A stretch of 6,011 nt of DNA from Deltaproteobacteria bacterium (GTDB lineage: Bacteria; Desulfobacterota; DSM-4660; Desulfatiglandales; HGW-15): NCBI GenBank assembly GCA_016926135.1, contig JAFGPH010000069.1, positions 1-6,011 of the forward strand, given 5' to 3'. Within the stretch, counting starts at the first letter, position 1, and each line of letters opens with the position of its first letter. Position numbers and translations under genes: made by a program. This document shows, one piece after another, positions 1 through 6,011 of the stretch. The notes beneath the pieces were generated by a model. It was not told where the DNA came from. It searched no databases and was given only the letters and a program-made list of their open reading frames with translations.

Positions 1-596
1 CAGACACCTTGAGGCGGATTGGAGAGCTTGCGACAGGCCTTGTCCCCCCCAGGCGGGCGCCTTCGTTCAATCAGGCACTCATGGACCTGGGGGCCACCAT
101 ATGCGTCCCCCGGAACCCCGTCTGCGGGAAATGTCCTCTGAACGATCTCTGTGTGGCCGCGCAGCAGGGTCTCCAGGATGTGCTGCCGGTCAGGGAAAAA
201 CGCGCCCCTTTGCCGCATAAGACCATGACAGCGGCCCTGATTCGCGACGGCAGGGGGAGGGTCCTGATGGTCCAAAGACATCCCCACGGCCTCCTGGGCG
301 GTTTGTGGAAATTCCCGGGAGGGGAGAAGTCCAAAGGCGAGAGACTGGAAGAGGCACTTGTGCGATCGGTCAGGGAAGAGATGGGGATCAAAATCAGAGT
401 GGGTGAGGCGCTTGCTTCCGTCAAACACGCCTACACCCATTTCCGCATCACCCTTCATCTCTTTCGTTGCTCGAGGGCGAGAGGCGAACCCAACGCCCGG
501 GGCTGCGCTGGCTTGCGATGGGTGAACCCGAAGGCCCTGGTTCGCCTGCCCCTTTCGCGGGCCGAGAGGAAGCTCCTGGAAGCCGTCCCTTCCTGA
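1..596 (+). CDS. mutY: A/G-specific adenine glycosylase MutY, C-terminal part (5' end outside window)
   Basis: MutY removes adenine mispaired with 8-oxoguanine or G in cytoplasmic base-excision repair. The gene runs in from the left edge; the first full codon is at 3-5, so the catalytic helix-hairpin-helix half is not visible. The visible part opens with the family motif FNQALMDLGA. It is followed by four cysteines spaced C-x6-C-x2-C-x5-C (CVPRNPVCGKCPLNDLC), the classic MutY/Nth [4Fe-4S] cluster ligands. After a short linker comes the Nudix-like domain that reads 8-oxoG, with GLWKFPGG, a Nudix-box-like helix ending VREEMGI, and HAYTHFRITLH, the MutY equivalent of the FSH recognition loop. 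The Nudix box lacks the Glu of the 'RE' pair (Ser is there), as expected for a binding rather than hydrolysing domain. The tail LPLSRAERKLLEAV is also typical. The gene ends at TGA 594-596 and is convergent with everything to its right. Family identification is very secure. Confidence 0.95.
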   Translation, partial: DTLRRIGELATGLVPPRRAPSFNQALMDLGATICVPRNPVCGKCPLNDLCVAAQQGLQDVLPVREKRAPLPHKTMTAALIRDGRGRVLMVQRHPHGLLGGLWKFPGGEKSKGERLEEALVRSVREEMGIKIRVGEALASVKHAYTHFRITLHLFRCSRARGEPNARGCAGLRWVNPKALVRLPLSRAERKLLEAVPS

Positions 597-766
597 GCGG
601 TCCTCCCATGCAGGGCGTGAGAGTTCCCTTACAGGCCAAGTTTCAGGCCGATTTGTCACTCGATTGCGGACTGTTGGGTTAAAGCCTTGACAGGATGCGT
701 CGTATCCTTGTGCCGAACAAACGCCTGGTGATCACCCGATCCACACTGCGAGCCGACGCACAAATG

Positions 767-1076
767 CTACCCCCGCCACATGGCCCCGAAGACTTCCCGT
801 AGCGCCGTCCCTTTGCACTCACAGGGCGTTGTGTACATGTTGGGATCCTTTTCGGCAATTCTGACCAATGTCTCAATCTCGCTCATCATCCGGTCTTCGC
901 TAATGCAGGCATCCTTCAAGCTTAAAGGTTCTCCGATTTCTCTCTGGATCGACCGGATCCGGCCGATGAAGCATCCAGCACAGAGAGGCCCGGCTGCCCC
1001 TCCCCTCCAGCTCAAGAGAAAGCCTTTTGAAGGTGCCTTTCCCGAATATCACCTTCGCACTGAGAAAATACGGCAT
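767..1076 (-). pseudogene. Remnant of an iron-containing alcohol dehydrogenase (large internal deletion plus frameshift)
   Basis: Two coding pieces in different frames overlap here. The first starts at ATG 1076 behind a strong ribosome binding site and reads MPYFLSAKVIFGKGTFKRL, then a Leu/Glu/Gly/Arg-rich stretch. This resembles the N-terminal strand and loop of Fe-type alcohol dehydrogenases (family style 'YF..P.KVIFGKGT'). Left alone, this frame stops at TAG 900-902 after 58 residues. The second frame is open from about 1048 to TAG 767-769. It contains RIRSIQREIGEPLSLKDA, then SEDRMMSEIETL, EKDPNMYTTP and LREVFGAMW, which resembles the C-terminal helices of the same family. Joined near 970-990, the pieces give about 100 residues, against roughly 380-400 for an intact enzyme. 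The NAD-binding GGGS region and all iron-binding Asp/His residues are absent, so activity is not expected. The remnant lies 97 bp after the kinase, on the same strand. Family assignment is from memory of motifs. A small unrelated gene with one frameshift is the alternative. Confidence 0.6.
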
Positions 1077-1081
1077 CTTTG

Positions 1082-1089
1082 TCCTCCTT
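1082..1089 (-). promoter_or_regulatory. Strong ribosome binding site of the broken dehydrogenase
   Basis: The minus strand reads AAGGAGGA followed by five bases (CAAAG) and ATG at 1076-1074. This near-perfect Shine-Dalgarno sequence fixes the start of the N-terminal fragment. It lies in the 97-bp gap after the kinase stop codon, so the remnant may still be translated. Confidence 0.75.
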
Positions 1090-1173
1090 CACCTATCGGA
1101 TGGCATGCCCCATCTCATCTATGGATACCACGCACACATCCTATCGCGATCCCATGAGCCTTTCAACTCAATA

Positions 1174-4100
1174 TTAGCCATGTTTCCCCAACGCCCTCCT
1201 GATCGTCCCTGCGATTTGCTTCATCACAATAGGTTTCAGGAGAAATTCCCTGACCCCCAGTTCCCTGGCCTTCTCCTTCGTCATGACTTCGCTGTATCCG
1301 GTGCACAGAATGATGGGGATATCCGACCGGATCTCCAGTATCCGCCTGGACAGCTCACTCCCCGTCATATACGGCATGGTCATGTCCGTGATGACCAGGT
1401 CGAATTGATCCGGCTGGGCGCGGAACGTCTCCAGGGCCTCCAGACTGCTCGTTCTTGAAGTCACCCTGTAGCCAAGGCTCTCCAGCACCCCCTTCGCCGC
1501 GACAGTCAAGGATCGCTCGTCATCCACCAAGAGGATCCGTTCGCTCCCTCTCGGGATCTCCCCCAGATCCTCCCGTGCCGCCACATGTGTAGGCTCGTCT
1601 ATCCTGGGCAGGAAAACCTCAAAGGTGGCCCCTTTCCCGGGTTCACTCTCAACCCGGATGGCTCCGCCATGGCTTTTCACGATGCCGTGCACCACCGCCA
1701 GCCCGAGCCCTGTCCCCTCCCCGGGACTCTTGGTCGTGAAATAGGGGTCGAAGATCCGATCCAGAATGGCACGATCCATCCCGTCTCCCGTGTCGCTGAC
1801 GGTCAGTTTGCAGTAAGGACCGGGGAGTACATCCTGCAGGGTCGCCACCTCCTCCGGCAGGAGATCAACACCCATCAGGCTGACTTTCAGGGTGCCGCCT
1901 TTTTCCCTCATAGCATGGGCTGCGTTGACGCAGAGATTCATGAGGACCTGGTCGAGATCTGTGGGATCGGCCAGCACGGTGCCGCAATTGCGCCTGATCT
2001 CCTGCTGGATTTGAACCGTAGAGGGGAGGGAATACCTCATCATCTTCATCGTCTCTTTCAGAACAAGGCTTGGATCCAGCGCTTTTTTGACCTGTTCCCC
2101 GCGGCGGCTGAAGGCGAGGATCTGGTTCACCAGATCCCTGGCCCGTTCTCCCGCCTTGCAGACCTCATTCAGATGACGGACCGGGCCACCTTCCTTCGAA
2201 ACTTCCATCATGGCCAGTTCCGTGCACCCCATGATGATCCCCAGGATGTTGTTAAAGTCATGGGCGATGCCGCCCGCGAGGGTGCCGATGGCCTCCATCT
2301 TCTGGGCTTGCTGGAGCTGCTCTTCCAGCCTCCGCTTTTCCTCCTCTTCCCTTTTGCGCTCCGACATGTCGCGAATGATCGCCACGTAGCCCCTTGTCTT
2401 ACCATCAGCGGACCGGATGCGTGAGGTAACCGTCTCCACCGAGAGAGGGCTCCCGTCCTTACGCATCAATTCCCACTCTCCCCTGTAAGCCCCTCGCTCC
2501 TCGACGACGGGATAAACTCTGGCACCGAAGGAATGGAAGCGATCATCGGAGGAATGAATGATGCGCGTTGACCTGCCCTTGACCTCATCGAGTCGGTGAC
2601 CGAAGAGCTGGAGAAAGGCACTGTTGCATGAAACAATCGTCCTCTCGGGATTTAACAACAGGATGGCATCCGAAGAGCTTTCCACGAGTGTCCGATAGTT
2701 CTCCTCGCTCTGCCTGAGGGCGTCCTCGTCCCGTTTGCGCTCTGTGATGTCCACGGCCATGCTCAGAAGCACGGGCTGGTCCTCCCACTTGGTCAGTTTG
2801 GCCCTCACCTCCAGCGGAAAAGACGTGCCGTCGTTTCTGTAGTGAGAGACTTCGAAGGTGGCCTCTCCCTCCTCCATGATGGTCTTCATCCGGGATTCGA
2901 TGAGTTCCTCCGATTGGGGCACATCGATCTGATGGAGATTGAGGGCAAGGAATTCCTCACGGCCGTATCCATGAAGATCGAAGGCCCTCTGGTTGGCGTA
3001 GATGAAATTCCCCTTGAAATCATGGACCGTCACGCACGCCGGGCTGATATCCAGCAATTCGACGAGGATGCGCAGCCGCTCTTCCGTTTGATTTCTTTCG
3101 GTGATATCCTCGTAGATGGCCACGATCTCGCCCGAGGGCAGCTTGTAGACGTAGTTTTCGCGCCAGCTAACAAGGCGTTCGTCCTGGTAGAGCGAAACGG
3201 GATGACGTTCGGGCTGACCGGTCTTCCAGACTCTCCGGAACACATTGAACAGGCTCATGGCTTTTATGCCCGGAAAGACCTCGGTGACGGGCTTCCCGAT
3301 GAGAAGCTCTTTGGAAGTCTTCTCGACGCGCTCCGCAGCCCGGTTGAGATCCTTGAACACGAAGTCCGAACCGTCCGGTCTCGCCTCATAGACGACGACG
3401 CAGTTGTTCATGTGATTGAACAGCTCTCGATAGCGCCCTTGACTCTCCTCTAAGGCGGCCTGCGTACGCCTGCGTGCTACCATCTCGCCGATCAGCCGGG
3501 CAGAGGCCTCCAGTCGCTTCCTGGCCAGATCGATGATGAAGAGTGGCCGGTCACCATAGGCTTCGGCCTGCTGCTGCAACTCATCGACGCTCACGCCGAA
3601 GCGCACGGCGATCTCATGCAGCTTTTCCGGATCCCTCGGCGGATCACCGTAACCGAAACTGATGGCACCCACGCTGTCGCCGTCGGCCAGAATCGGCACG
3701 GCGCAGAGCCTTATCCCGCCGTCACACTCCTTATCCACCGGCGTCCCCTGCTCGATGGCAGCCTTCGCCGCGTCCGTACAGCACGACTCCTGACACAGCC
3801 GACGTGCCGCCTCCACGGCCGCCTGATTGCCCTCCTTCCGGTAGAGTCGGCGTGAGGCCTGTTCCAGGAGCCTGCACCATCCAGGGGAGAAGACCCTGAG
3901 TGCGCAATGTCCATCCCTTTCATGGATGGCGGAGGATGTCCCCAGCAGCCTCAGGCAGTCCGCCGCAATTTCCCGAAGTGCCCTTTTCCCTACGCAGGCG
4001 AGGATTTCAGCGGACCGGTTGAGGGCCGTCAGGTCTGCGGAGGAAGGGATTTCCTCGACTTCTCCCGAGGGTGATTCCGCAGCCTTCCTAAGCAGCCATT

Positions 4101-4203
4101 CCATATGCCGCAGGGTCTGCTCTGCCTGAACCAGCCTTGCATGCCGGCCTTCCAGTTCCTGAACCCTGATCAACAACTCCTCATACGTGGGCATCTCCCC
4201 CAT
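1174..4203 (-). CDS. Hybrid sensor histidine kinase: PocR/GAF-like, three PAS, HisKA, HATPase, receiver
   Basis: This 1009-residue soluble protein autophosphorylates on His and passes the phosphate to its own C-terminal receiver. Domains in order: a short helical, probably coiled-coil start (about 5-45); a Cys-rich PocR/GAF-like region (about 60-245) with nine Cys between 70 and 167; and PAS1 (255-370), PAS2 (375-490) and PAS3 (496-617), each closing in a D(I/M)(T/S)ER motif. HisKA follows, with [18 protein letters not shown] and phosphoacceptor His648. The HATPase has its N box at NLCVNAA (Asn760), G1 at DTGDGMD (804-810), F box FDPYFTTK and G2 GEGTGLGL (828-835). The receiver (about 888-1009) has Asp894/Asp895, phosphoacceptor Asp940, Thr968 and Lys990 (LLKP). 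I see no transmembrane segment, so it should sense a cytoplasmic signal. There is no output domain, and no HPt protein or response regulator is visible beside it, so its target is unknown. ATG 4203 is supported by GAGGGGGA seven bases upstream and an in-frame TGA just before. The GC-rich opposite strand gives long shadow frames. Confidence 0.95.
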   Translation of the reverse strand: MGEMPTYEELLIRVQELEGRHARLVQAEQTLRHMEWLLRKAAESPSGEVEEIPSSADLTALNRSAEILACVGKRALREIAADCLRLLGTSSAIHERDGHCALRVFSPGWCRLLEQASRRLYRKEGNQAAVEAARRLCQESCCTDAAKAAIEQGTPVDKECDGGIRLCAVPILADGDSVGAISFGYGDPPRDPEKLHEIAVRFGVSVDELQQQAEAYGDRPLFIIDLARKRLEASARLIGEMVARRRTQAALEESQGRYRELFNHMNNCVVVYEARPDGSDFVFKDLNRAAERVEKTSKELLIGKPVTEVFPGIKAMSLFNVFRRVWKTGQPERHPVSLYQDERLVSWRENYVYKLPSGEIVAIYEDITERNQTEERLRILVELLDISPACVTVHDFKGNFIYANQRAFDLHGYGREEFLALNLHQIDVPQSEELIESRMKTIMEEGEATFEVSHYRNDGTSFPLEVRAKLTKWEDQPVLLSMAVDITERKRDEDALRQSEENYRTLVESSSDAILLLNPERTIVSCNSAFLQLFGHRLDEVKGRSTRIIHSSDDRFHSFGARVYPVVEERGAYRGEWELMRKDGSPLSVETVTSRIRSADGKTRGYVAIIRDMSERKREEEEKRRLEEQLQQAQKMEAIGTLAGGIAHDFNNILGIIMGCTELAMMEVSKEGGPVRHLNEVCKAGERARDLVNQILAFSRRGEQVKKALDPSLVLKETMKMMRYSLPSTVQIQQEIRRNCGTVLADPTDLDQVLMNLCVNAAHAMREKGGTLKVSLMGVDLLPEEVATLQDVLPGPYCKLTVSDTGDGMDRAILDRIFDPYFTTKSPGEGTGLGLAVVHGIVKSHGGAIRVESEPGKGATFEVFLPRIDEPTHVAAREDLGEIPRGSERILLVDDERSLTVAAKGVLESLGYRVTSRTSSLEALETFRAQPDQFDLVITDMTMPYMTGSELSRRILEIRSDIPIILCTGYSEVMTKEKARELGVREFLLKPIVMKQIAGTIRRALGKHG

Positions 4204-4209
4204 CCCATA

Positions 4210-4217
4210 TCCCCCTC
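4210..4217 (-). promoter_or_regulatory. Ribosome binding site of the hybrid kinase
   Basis: The minus strand reads TGAGGGGGATATGGG directly before ATG 4203. The GAGGGGG core lies about seven bases upstream of the start. The TGA at 4218-4216 is in frame with the kinase, so no longer N-terminus is possible. Confidence 0.6.
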
Positions 4218-4325
4218 ACAAAACCTTGGTCGCCGTCAGGTGAATCGTAGGACCTTCCTGGCGCGAGCGACCTGAAGGCTGTATTCCAGTCGGAATGAGT
4301 TGTTCCGTTTCACTTGGTGTGGAAA

Positions 4326-4353
4326 ACGGCAGGCCGTCTTTGCACGGCAAGAC
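4326..4353. repeat. Cluster of short, mutually exclusive hairpins upstream of the kinase
   Basis: The segments ACGGC (4326-4330), GCCGT (4333-4337) and a second ACGGC (4344-4348) lie in a row. GCCGT can pair with either flanking ACGGC, but not with both. A further stem, GTCTT (4336-4340) with AAGAC (4349-4353), overlaps them. On the minus strand this sits about 125-150 bases before the kinase start. It could be a REP-like intergenic element or an mRNA-leader structure, but the stems are only five base pairs and chance is possible. Confidence 0.3.
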
Positions 4354-4506
4354 CGGGCGCCGATCTAAGACTCGGGAAATGCTCATTGAGACAGGGAATG
4401 GAATAGAACGTTTGCGCGCACGAACCGGACCCCGAGATCCTCGCCAAACGTGATCAATGCGGTCAGCAACAGGGGCACCCGTCGAAAATGGACTTGCCCG
4501 GCCGAT

Positions 4507-4767
4507 TCATGCGGGTGTCTGGAATTTATCTATCAACAACCGTGCCAATGGGGAGTCTGGTAAGATCATGTGAGCCTTGCCGGGTGCCGGGAGAATGGCT
4601 GCCCCTGAAACCTCTATCCCATAAGCTTCTTCTTTGTCCCGAGGGATGGAATACTGCGTGTTAACAACCTCGGTGAGTGTTTCCTGCTCGATGGCGACCC
4701 CAAAAAATGAACAAATTTTTGGGCATAAACAGAGTTGGCGACACAACCTATTGTAATTATGTGGCAA
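4507..4767 (-). CDS. Unrecognised open frame, possible gene fragment
   Basis: I do not recognise this product. The frame is open from about 4845 down to TGA 4507-4509, and the better-looking part is the C-terminal ~60 residues (VAIEQETLTEV, YSIPRDKEEAYGIEVSG, ending SPLARLLIDKFQTP). This stretch has a protein-like mix of acidic, hydrophobic and Gly/Pro residues and sensible codons. The upstream part is Cys/Arg/Trp-rich and looks untranslated. No ATG precedes the good part. The TTG at 4767 has no ribosome binding site, and no other start is convincing. It could be the 3' remnant of a lost gene or a chance frame. The 'SPLARLLIDK' ending faintly recalls the C-terminal domain of GreA-type factors, but the rest does not fit, so I assign no function. 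Confidence 0.25.
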   Translation of the reverse strand: MPHNYNRLCRQLCLCPKICSFFGVAIEQETLTEVVNTQYSIPRDKEEAYGIEVSGAAILPAPGKAHMILPDSPLARLLIDKFQTPA

Positions 4768-4791
4768 AATGCAATAACGGGCTGCACGCCA

Positions 4792-4812
4792 AATTGTGCA
4801 CCATGCACAATT
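4792..4812. promoter_or_regulatory. Perfect 9-bp inverted repeat, operator-like
   Basis: The arms AATTGTGCA (4792-4800) and TGCACAATT (4804-4812) are exact reverse complements separated by CCA, giving a 21-bp dyad typical of a dimeric repressor or activator site. A further TGCAC half-site lies at 4783-4787. On the minus strand a -10-like TACAAT lies at 4755-4750, which would place the dyad centre roughly 60 bases upstream of a start site, but no good -35 accompanies it. The half-site TTGTGCA does not match the usual CRP (even-spaced TGTGA) or FNR boxes, and I cannot name the regulator. Confidence 0.5.
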
Positions 4813-4925
4813 CAGTCGTGTCCCAGAAAGTGCCTGCCCGTTTCATGGGAATCTGATCACGAAACCGTCCGTGCAAACGACACCCTGGTTCGGTGTTCGG
4901 TCGATCCGCGCGGGGAATCTCGACG

Positions 4926-5753
4926 CTACTGCATGTCGATCCTCAAGATCCTGGCCGCGTTTCCGCCCAGGATCTTGCGCTTCGCCTCTTCACTCACGGC
5001 CAATTCCTTGACGGCCCGCACGTTTTCCTTGATGGCGGGTACACCCGGCCAGTCAGAGCCGTACACGACTTTATGCGCGACCCTCTCCAGTTCGGGAAAG
5101 AAGGCGAGAAGCTTTTGCGGGGGAAGCCCGGAAACCTCCATGTAGACATTGTCATGGATCCGGGCAAGGTTGAAGGCCTTGTCATACCAGAAGGGGCGGC
5201 CACAGTGGCACTGGAGCAGGACGAGGTCGGGGAAGTCCACGGCCACATCATCGATGAATATGGGATCTCCGTACTTCAGCCTCGCACCTCTGAACACTGA
5301 AGAGCCCAGGTGTATGGAAACCGGTATGCCCAGTTCCTGGGCCTTTGCGTAGAGGGGATAGATCCTCGCCTCGTTCGGATAGTACTGCTGATAGGTCGGA
5401 TAGAGCTTGAGCCCTCGAAAACGGTGGTTCCCCACCAGGTCGTCCAGTTCCCTCACAGGGTCCGGTGAAGTGAAGGGGTTGATGCTGGCAAAGGGGATGA
5501 GCCGGGGGCTCTTGGAGCAGAACTCAGCCACATAGGCATTCTCTGCCGTTCCTGTCGTGACGGGCGCCAATTCGGCCAGGATGACGGCGTAATCGATCCC
5601 GGCCTGATCCATCAGGGCAAGGAAATTATCCGGAGAGGAGTAGGTCTCCATCATCCACTCCAGGCTCTGACCCCAGCCCTTTCGCAGGAGTTCCAGGTAG
5701 GCGCCGGTCATGCTCCGGTAATAGGCCGTATGGACGTGGAAATCGATGATCAT
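4926..5753 (-). CDS. Amidohydrolase-2 family metal-dependent hydrolase/decarboxylase (ACMSD/resorcylate decarboxylase-like)
   Basis: This is a TIM-barrel metal enzyme of the superfamily that includes aminocarboxymuconate-semialdehyde decarboxylase and gamma-resorcylate decarboxylase; the substrate here cannot be told. With the start at 5753 it has 275 residues. It opens MIIDFHVHTA, with the metal-binding HxH (His6, His8). Then come RGLKLYPTY (Lys116), VSIHLGSS (His148), LLQCHCGRPF (His183), YGSDWPGVP (catalytic-type Asp233) and the family C-terminal motif GGNAARIL. The length is usual for compact members, and there is no signal peptide. An ATG four codons upstream (5765) would add MEAD but lacks a good ribosome binding site, whereas ATG 5753 has GGAGG five bases before it and starts directly on the usual MIIDFH. 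The gene follows the metallo-beta-lactamase-fold gene by 22 bp, which suggests an operon. Family secure; reaction unknown. Confidence 0.9.
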   Translation of the reverse strand: MIIDFHVHTAYYRSMTGAYLELLRKGWGQSLEWMMETYSSPDNFLALMDQAGIDYAVILAELAPVTTGTAENAYVAEFCSKSPRLIPFASINPFTSPDPVRELDDLVGNHRFRGLKLYPTYQQYYPNEARIYPLYAKAQELGIPVSIHLGSSVFRGARLKYGDPIFIDDVAVDFPDLVLLQCHCGRPFWYDKAFNLARIHDNVYMEVSGLPPQKLLAFFPELERVAHKVVYGSDWPGVPAIKENVRAVKELAVSEEAKRKILGGNAARILRIDMQ

Positions 5754-5758
5754 ATCCG

Positions 5759-5763
5759 CCTCC
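5759..5763 (-). promoter_or_regulatory. Ribosome binding site that decides the amidohydrolase start
   Basis: GGAGG on the minus strand, followed by CGGAT and ATG 5753, gives ideal spacing. The alternative ATG at 5765 overlaps this site and is preceded only by a weak purine stretch, so the shorter protein beginning MIIDFH is preferred. Confidence 0.7.
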
Positions 5764-5775
5764 ATGCTTCATATC

Positions 5776-6011
5776 TCATTGGAGGAAGTCGGTGATGTAG
5801 ATGTTCTCCTCCATCTCCCTTTCCAGCGTGGAGCTGGGGGTCTCACCATAGTCATGGCCCGGCCAGATGACCGTTTCCTTCGGGAGGGGGAGAATTCTCT
5901 TCTCAATGGACTCCAGCAGGGTGTTCAGGGAGGCCCCGGTGAGGTCGGTTCGGCCCGCTGCGCCCACGAAAAGGGTGTCTCCCGTGAACAGGTTCCCCTG
6001 GACCAGGAAGC
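5776..6011 (-). CDS. Metallo-beta-lactamase-fold hydrolase, glyoxalase II-like, C-terminal part
   Basis: The gene runs in from the right edge. The last 77 residues and the TGA at 5778-5776 are visible. FTGDTLFVGAAGRTDL carries the bridging metal-ligand Asp of the family's GD motif, and VIWPGHDYGETPSSTL carries the C-terminal metal-ligand His (PGHxY). Both are typical of hydroxyacylglutathione hydrolase (glyoxalase II) and of ETHE1/persulfide dioxygenase-like proteins. The N-terminal HxHxDH motif lies outside the window, so the subgroup and true substrate cannot be set. Glutathione-specific residues are not visible, and many bacterial members act on other thioesters. The amidohydrolase starts 22 bp downstream on the same strand and is probably cotranscribed. 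Fold assignment is secure; function is only at family level. Confidence 0.88.
   Translation of the reverse strand, partial: FLVQGNLFTGDTLFVGAAGRTDLTGASLNTLLESIEKRILPLPKETVIWPGHDYGETPSSTLEREMEENIYITDFLQ

Larger units (their letters stand above)
4204..4925. other. 722-bp stretch without a convincing gene between amidohydrolase and kinase
   Basis: This stretch should hold the kinase promoter and the 3' end of the upstream operon, but I could place neither a clear sigma70 or sigma54 promoter nor a terminator with a T tract. It has three visibly different parts. Positions 4216-4506 are GC-rich, with frames open on both strands and several short inverted repeats. Positions 4507-4767 hold an unrecognised minus-strand open frame. 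Positions 4681-4800 are AT-richer than the genes around them (52 of 120 bases are G or C by hand count) and end in a perfect inverted repeat centred at 4802. Positions 4813-4925 show only a weak hairpin. Such a long gap in otherwise tightly packed minus-strand genes fits either a decayed gene or a regulated promoter region. Confidence 0.6.

Noticed and set aside
687..715. TTGACA at 687-692 as a plus-strand -35 box
   Set aside because: Seventeen bases downstream the sequence is GTGCCG, nothing like a -10 box, and no plus-strand gene follows.
1585..2424. 279-codon plus-strand open frame inside the kinase
   Set aside because: It is antisense to the HisKA/HATPase region, whose minus-strand motifs are unambiguous. 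The plus-strand translation has no recognisable motif and a His/Pro/Arg-rich antisense composition.
2842..3453. 203-codon plus-strand open frame inside the kinase
   Set aside because: It is antisense to the PAS1 and PAS2 coding region. It is a shadow of GC-rich codon bias, without a ribosome binding site or family motif.
4295..4453. 52-codon plus-strand ORF starting ATG 4295
   Set aside because: There is no usable ribosome binding site and no recognisable motif, and it overlaps an equally open minus-strand frame. It is probably chance.
4507..4509. TGA read as selenocysteine in the long minus-strand frame
   Set aside because: No selenoprotein family motif surrounds it, the downstream sequence does not look like protein, and no convincing SECIS-like stem-loop was recognised right after the codon.
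4761..4776. TGGCAAAATGC as a sigma54 promoter
   Set aside because: The required GG-N10-GC spacing is not met on either strand here.
4880..4896. ACACC/GGTGT hairpin after the amidohydrolase as a terminator
   Set aside because: The stem has only five base pairs and there is no T tract on the minus strand, only TTTG after a bulge. It is too weak to annotate.
4735..5300. Plus-strand open frames of 71-136 codons over the amidohydrolase 3' half
   Set aside because: They lie mostly opposite conserved amidohydrolase motifs on the minus strand and have no family features.

Overview
The window is a piece of a GC-rich bacterial chromosome. The gene styles point to a Desulfobacterota-like organism: a soluble multi-PAS hybrid histidine kinase of the IAHDFNN type, an HxH amidohydrolase beside a glyoxalase II-like hydrolase, and a remnant that looks like an iron-dependent alcohol dehydrogenase. 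This assignment is an inference from sequence style, with no phylogenetic marker behind it.

Layout. Positions 1-596 (+) hold the C-terminal part of the adenine DNA glycosylase MutY: its Fe-S cluster motif and its Nudix-like domain. All other genes lie on the minus strand and converge on it. Read in minus-strand order, they begin at the right edge with the C-terminal end of a metallo-beta-lactamase-fold hydrolase (5776-6011). After 22 bp comes a complete amidohydrolase of the ACMSD/resorcylate decarboxylase superfamily (4926-5753), probably in the same operon. A 722-bp stretch without a convincing gene follows (4204-4925). It contains a perfect 9-bp inverted repeat, a locally AT-rich patch, an unrecognised open frame and a cluster of short competing hairpins. 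Next is a 1009-residue hybrid sensor kinase (1174-4203). After a 97-bp gap lies a short broken gene (767-1076) with an excellent ribosome binding site. Its first ~30 residues resemble the start, and its last ~65 residues the end, of an iron-type alcohol dehydrogenase, with the catalytic middle missing and the two parts in different frames.

How the genes relate. MutY is housekeeping base-excision repair and is not functionally linked to its neighbours. The kinase has a cysteine-rich PocR/GAF-like input domain, three PAS domains, a HisKA/HATPase core and a receiver, but no output domain, and no partner regulator or HPt protein is visible. The dehydrogenase remnant just downstream suggests the kinase once sat beside a metabolic gene, but nothing shows they were functionally linked. 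I see no new defence, mobile or biosynthetic system. The points most worth checking are the gutted dehydrogenase, the cysteine-rich sensor domain, and the operator-like palindrome with the unexplained open frame next to it.
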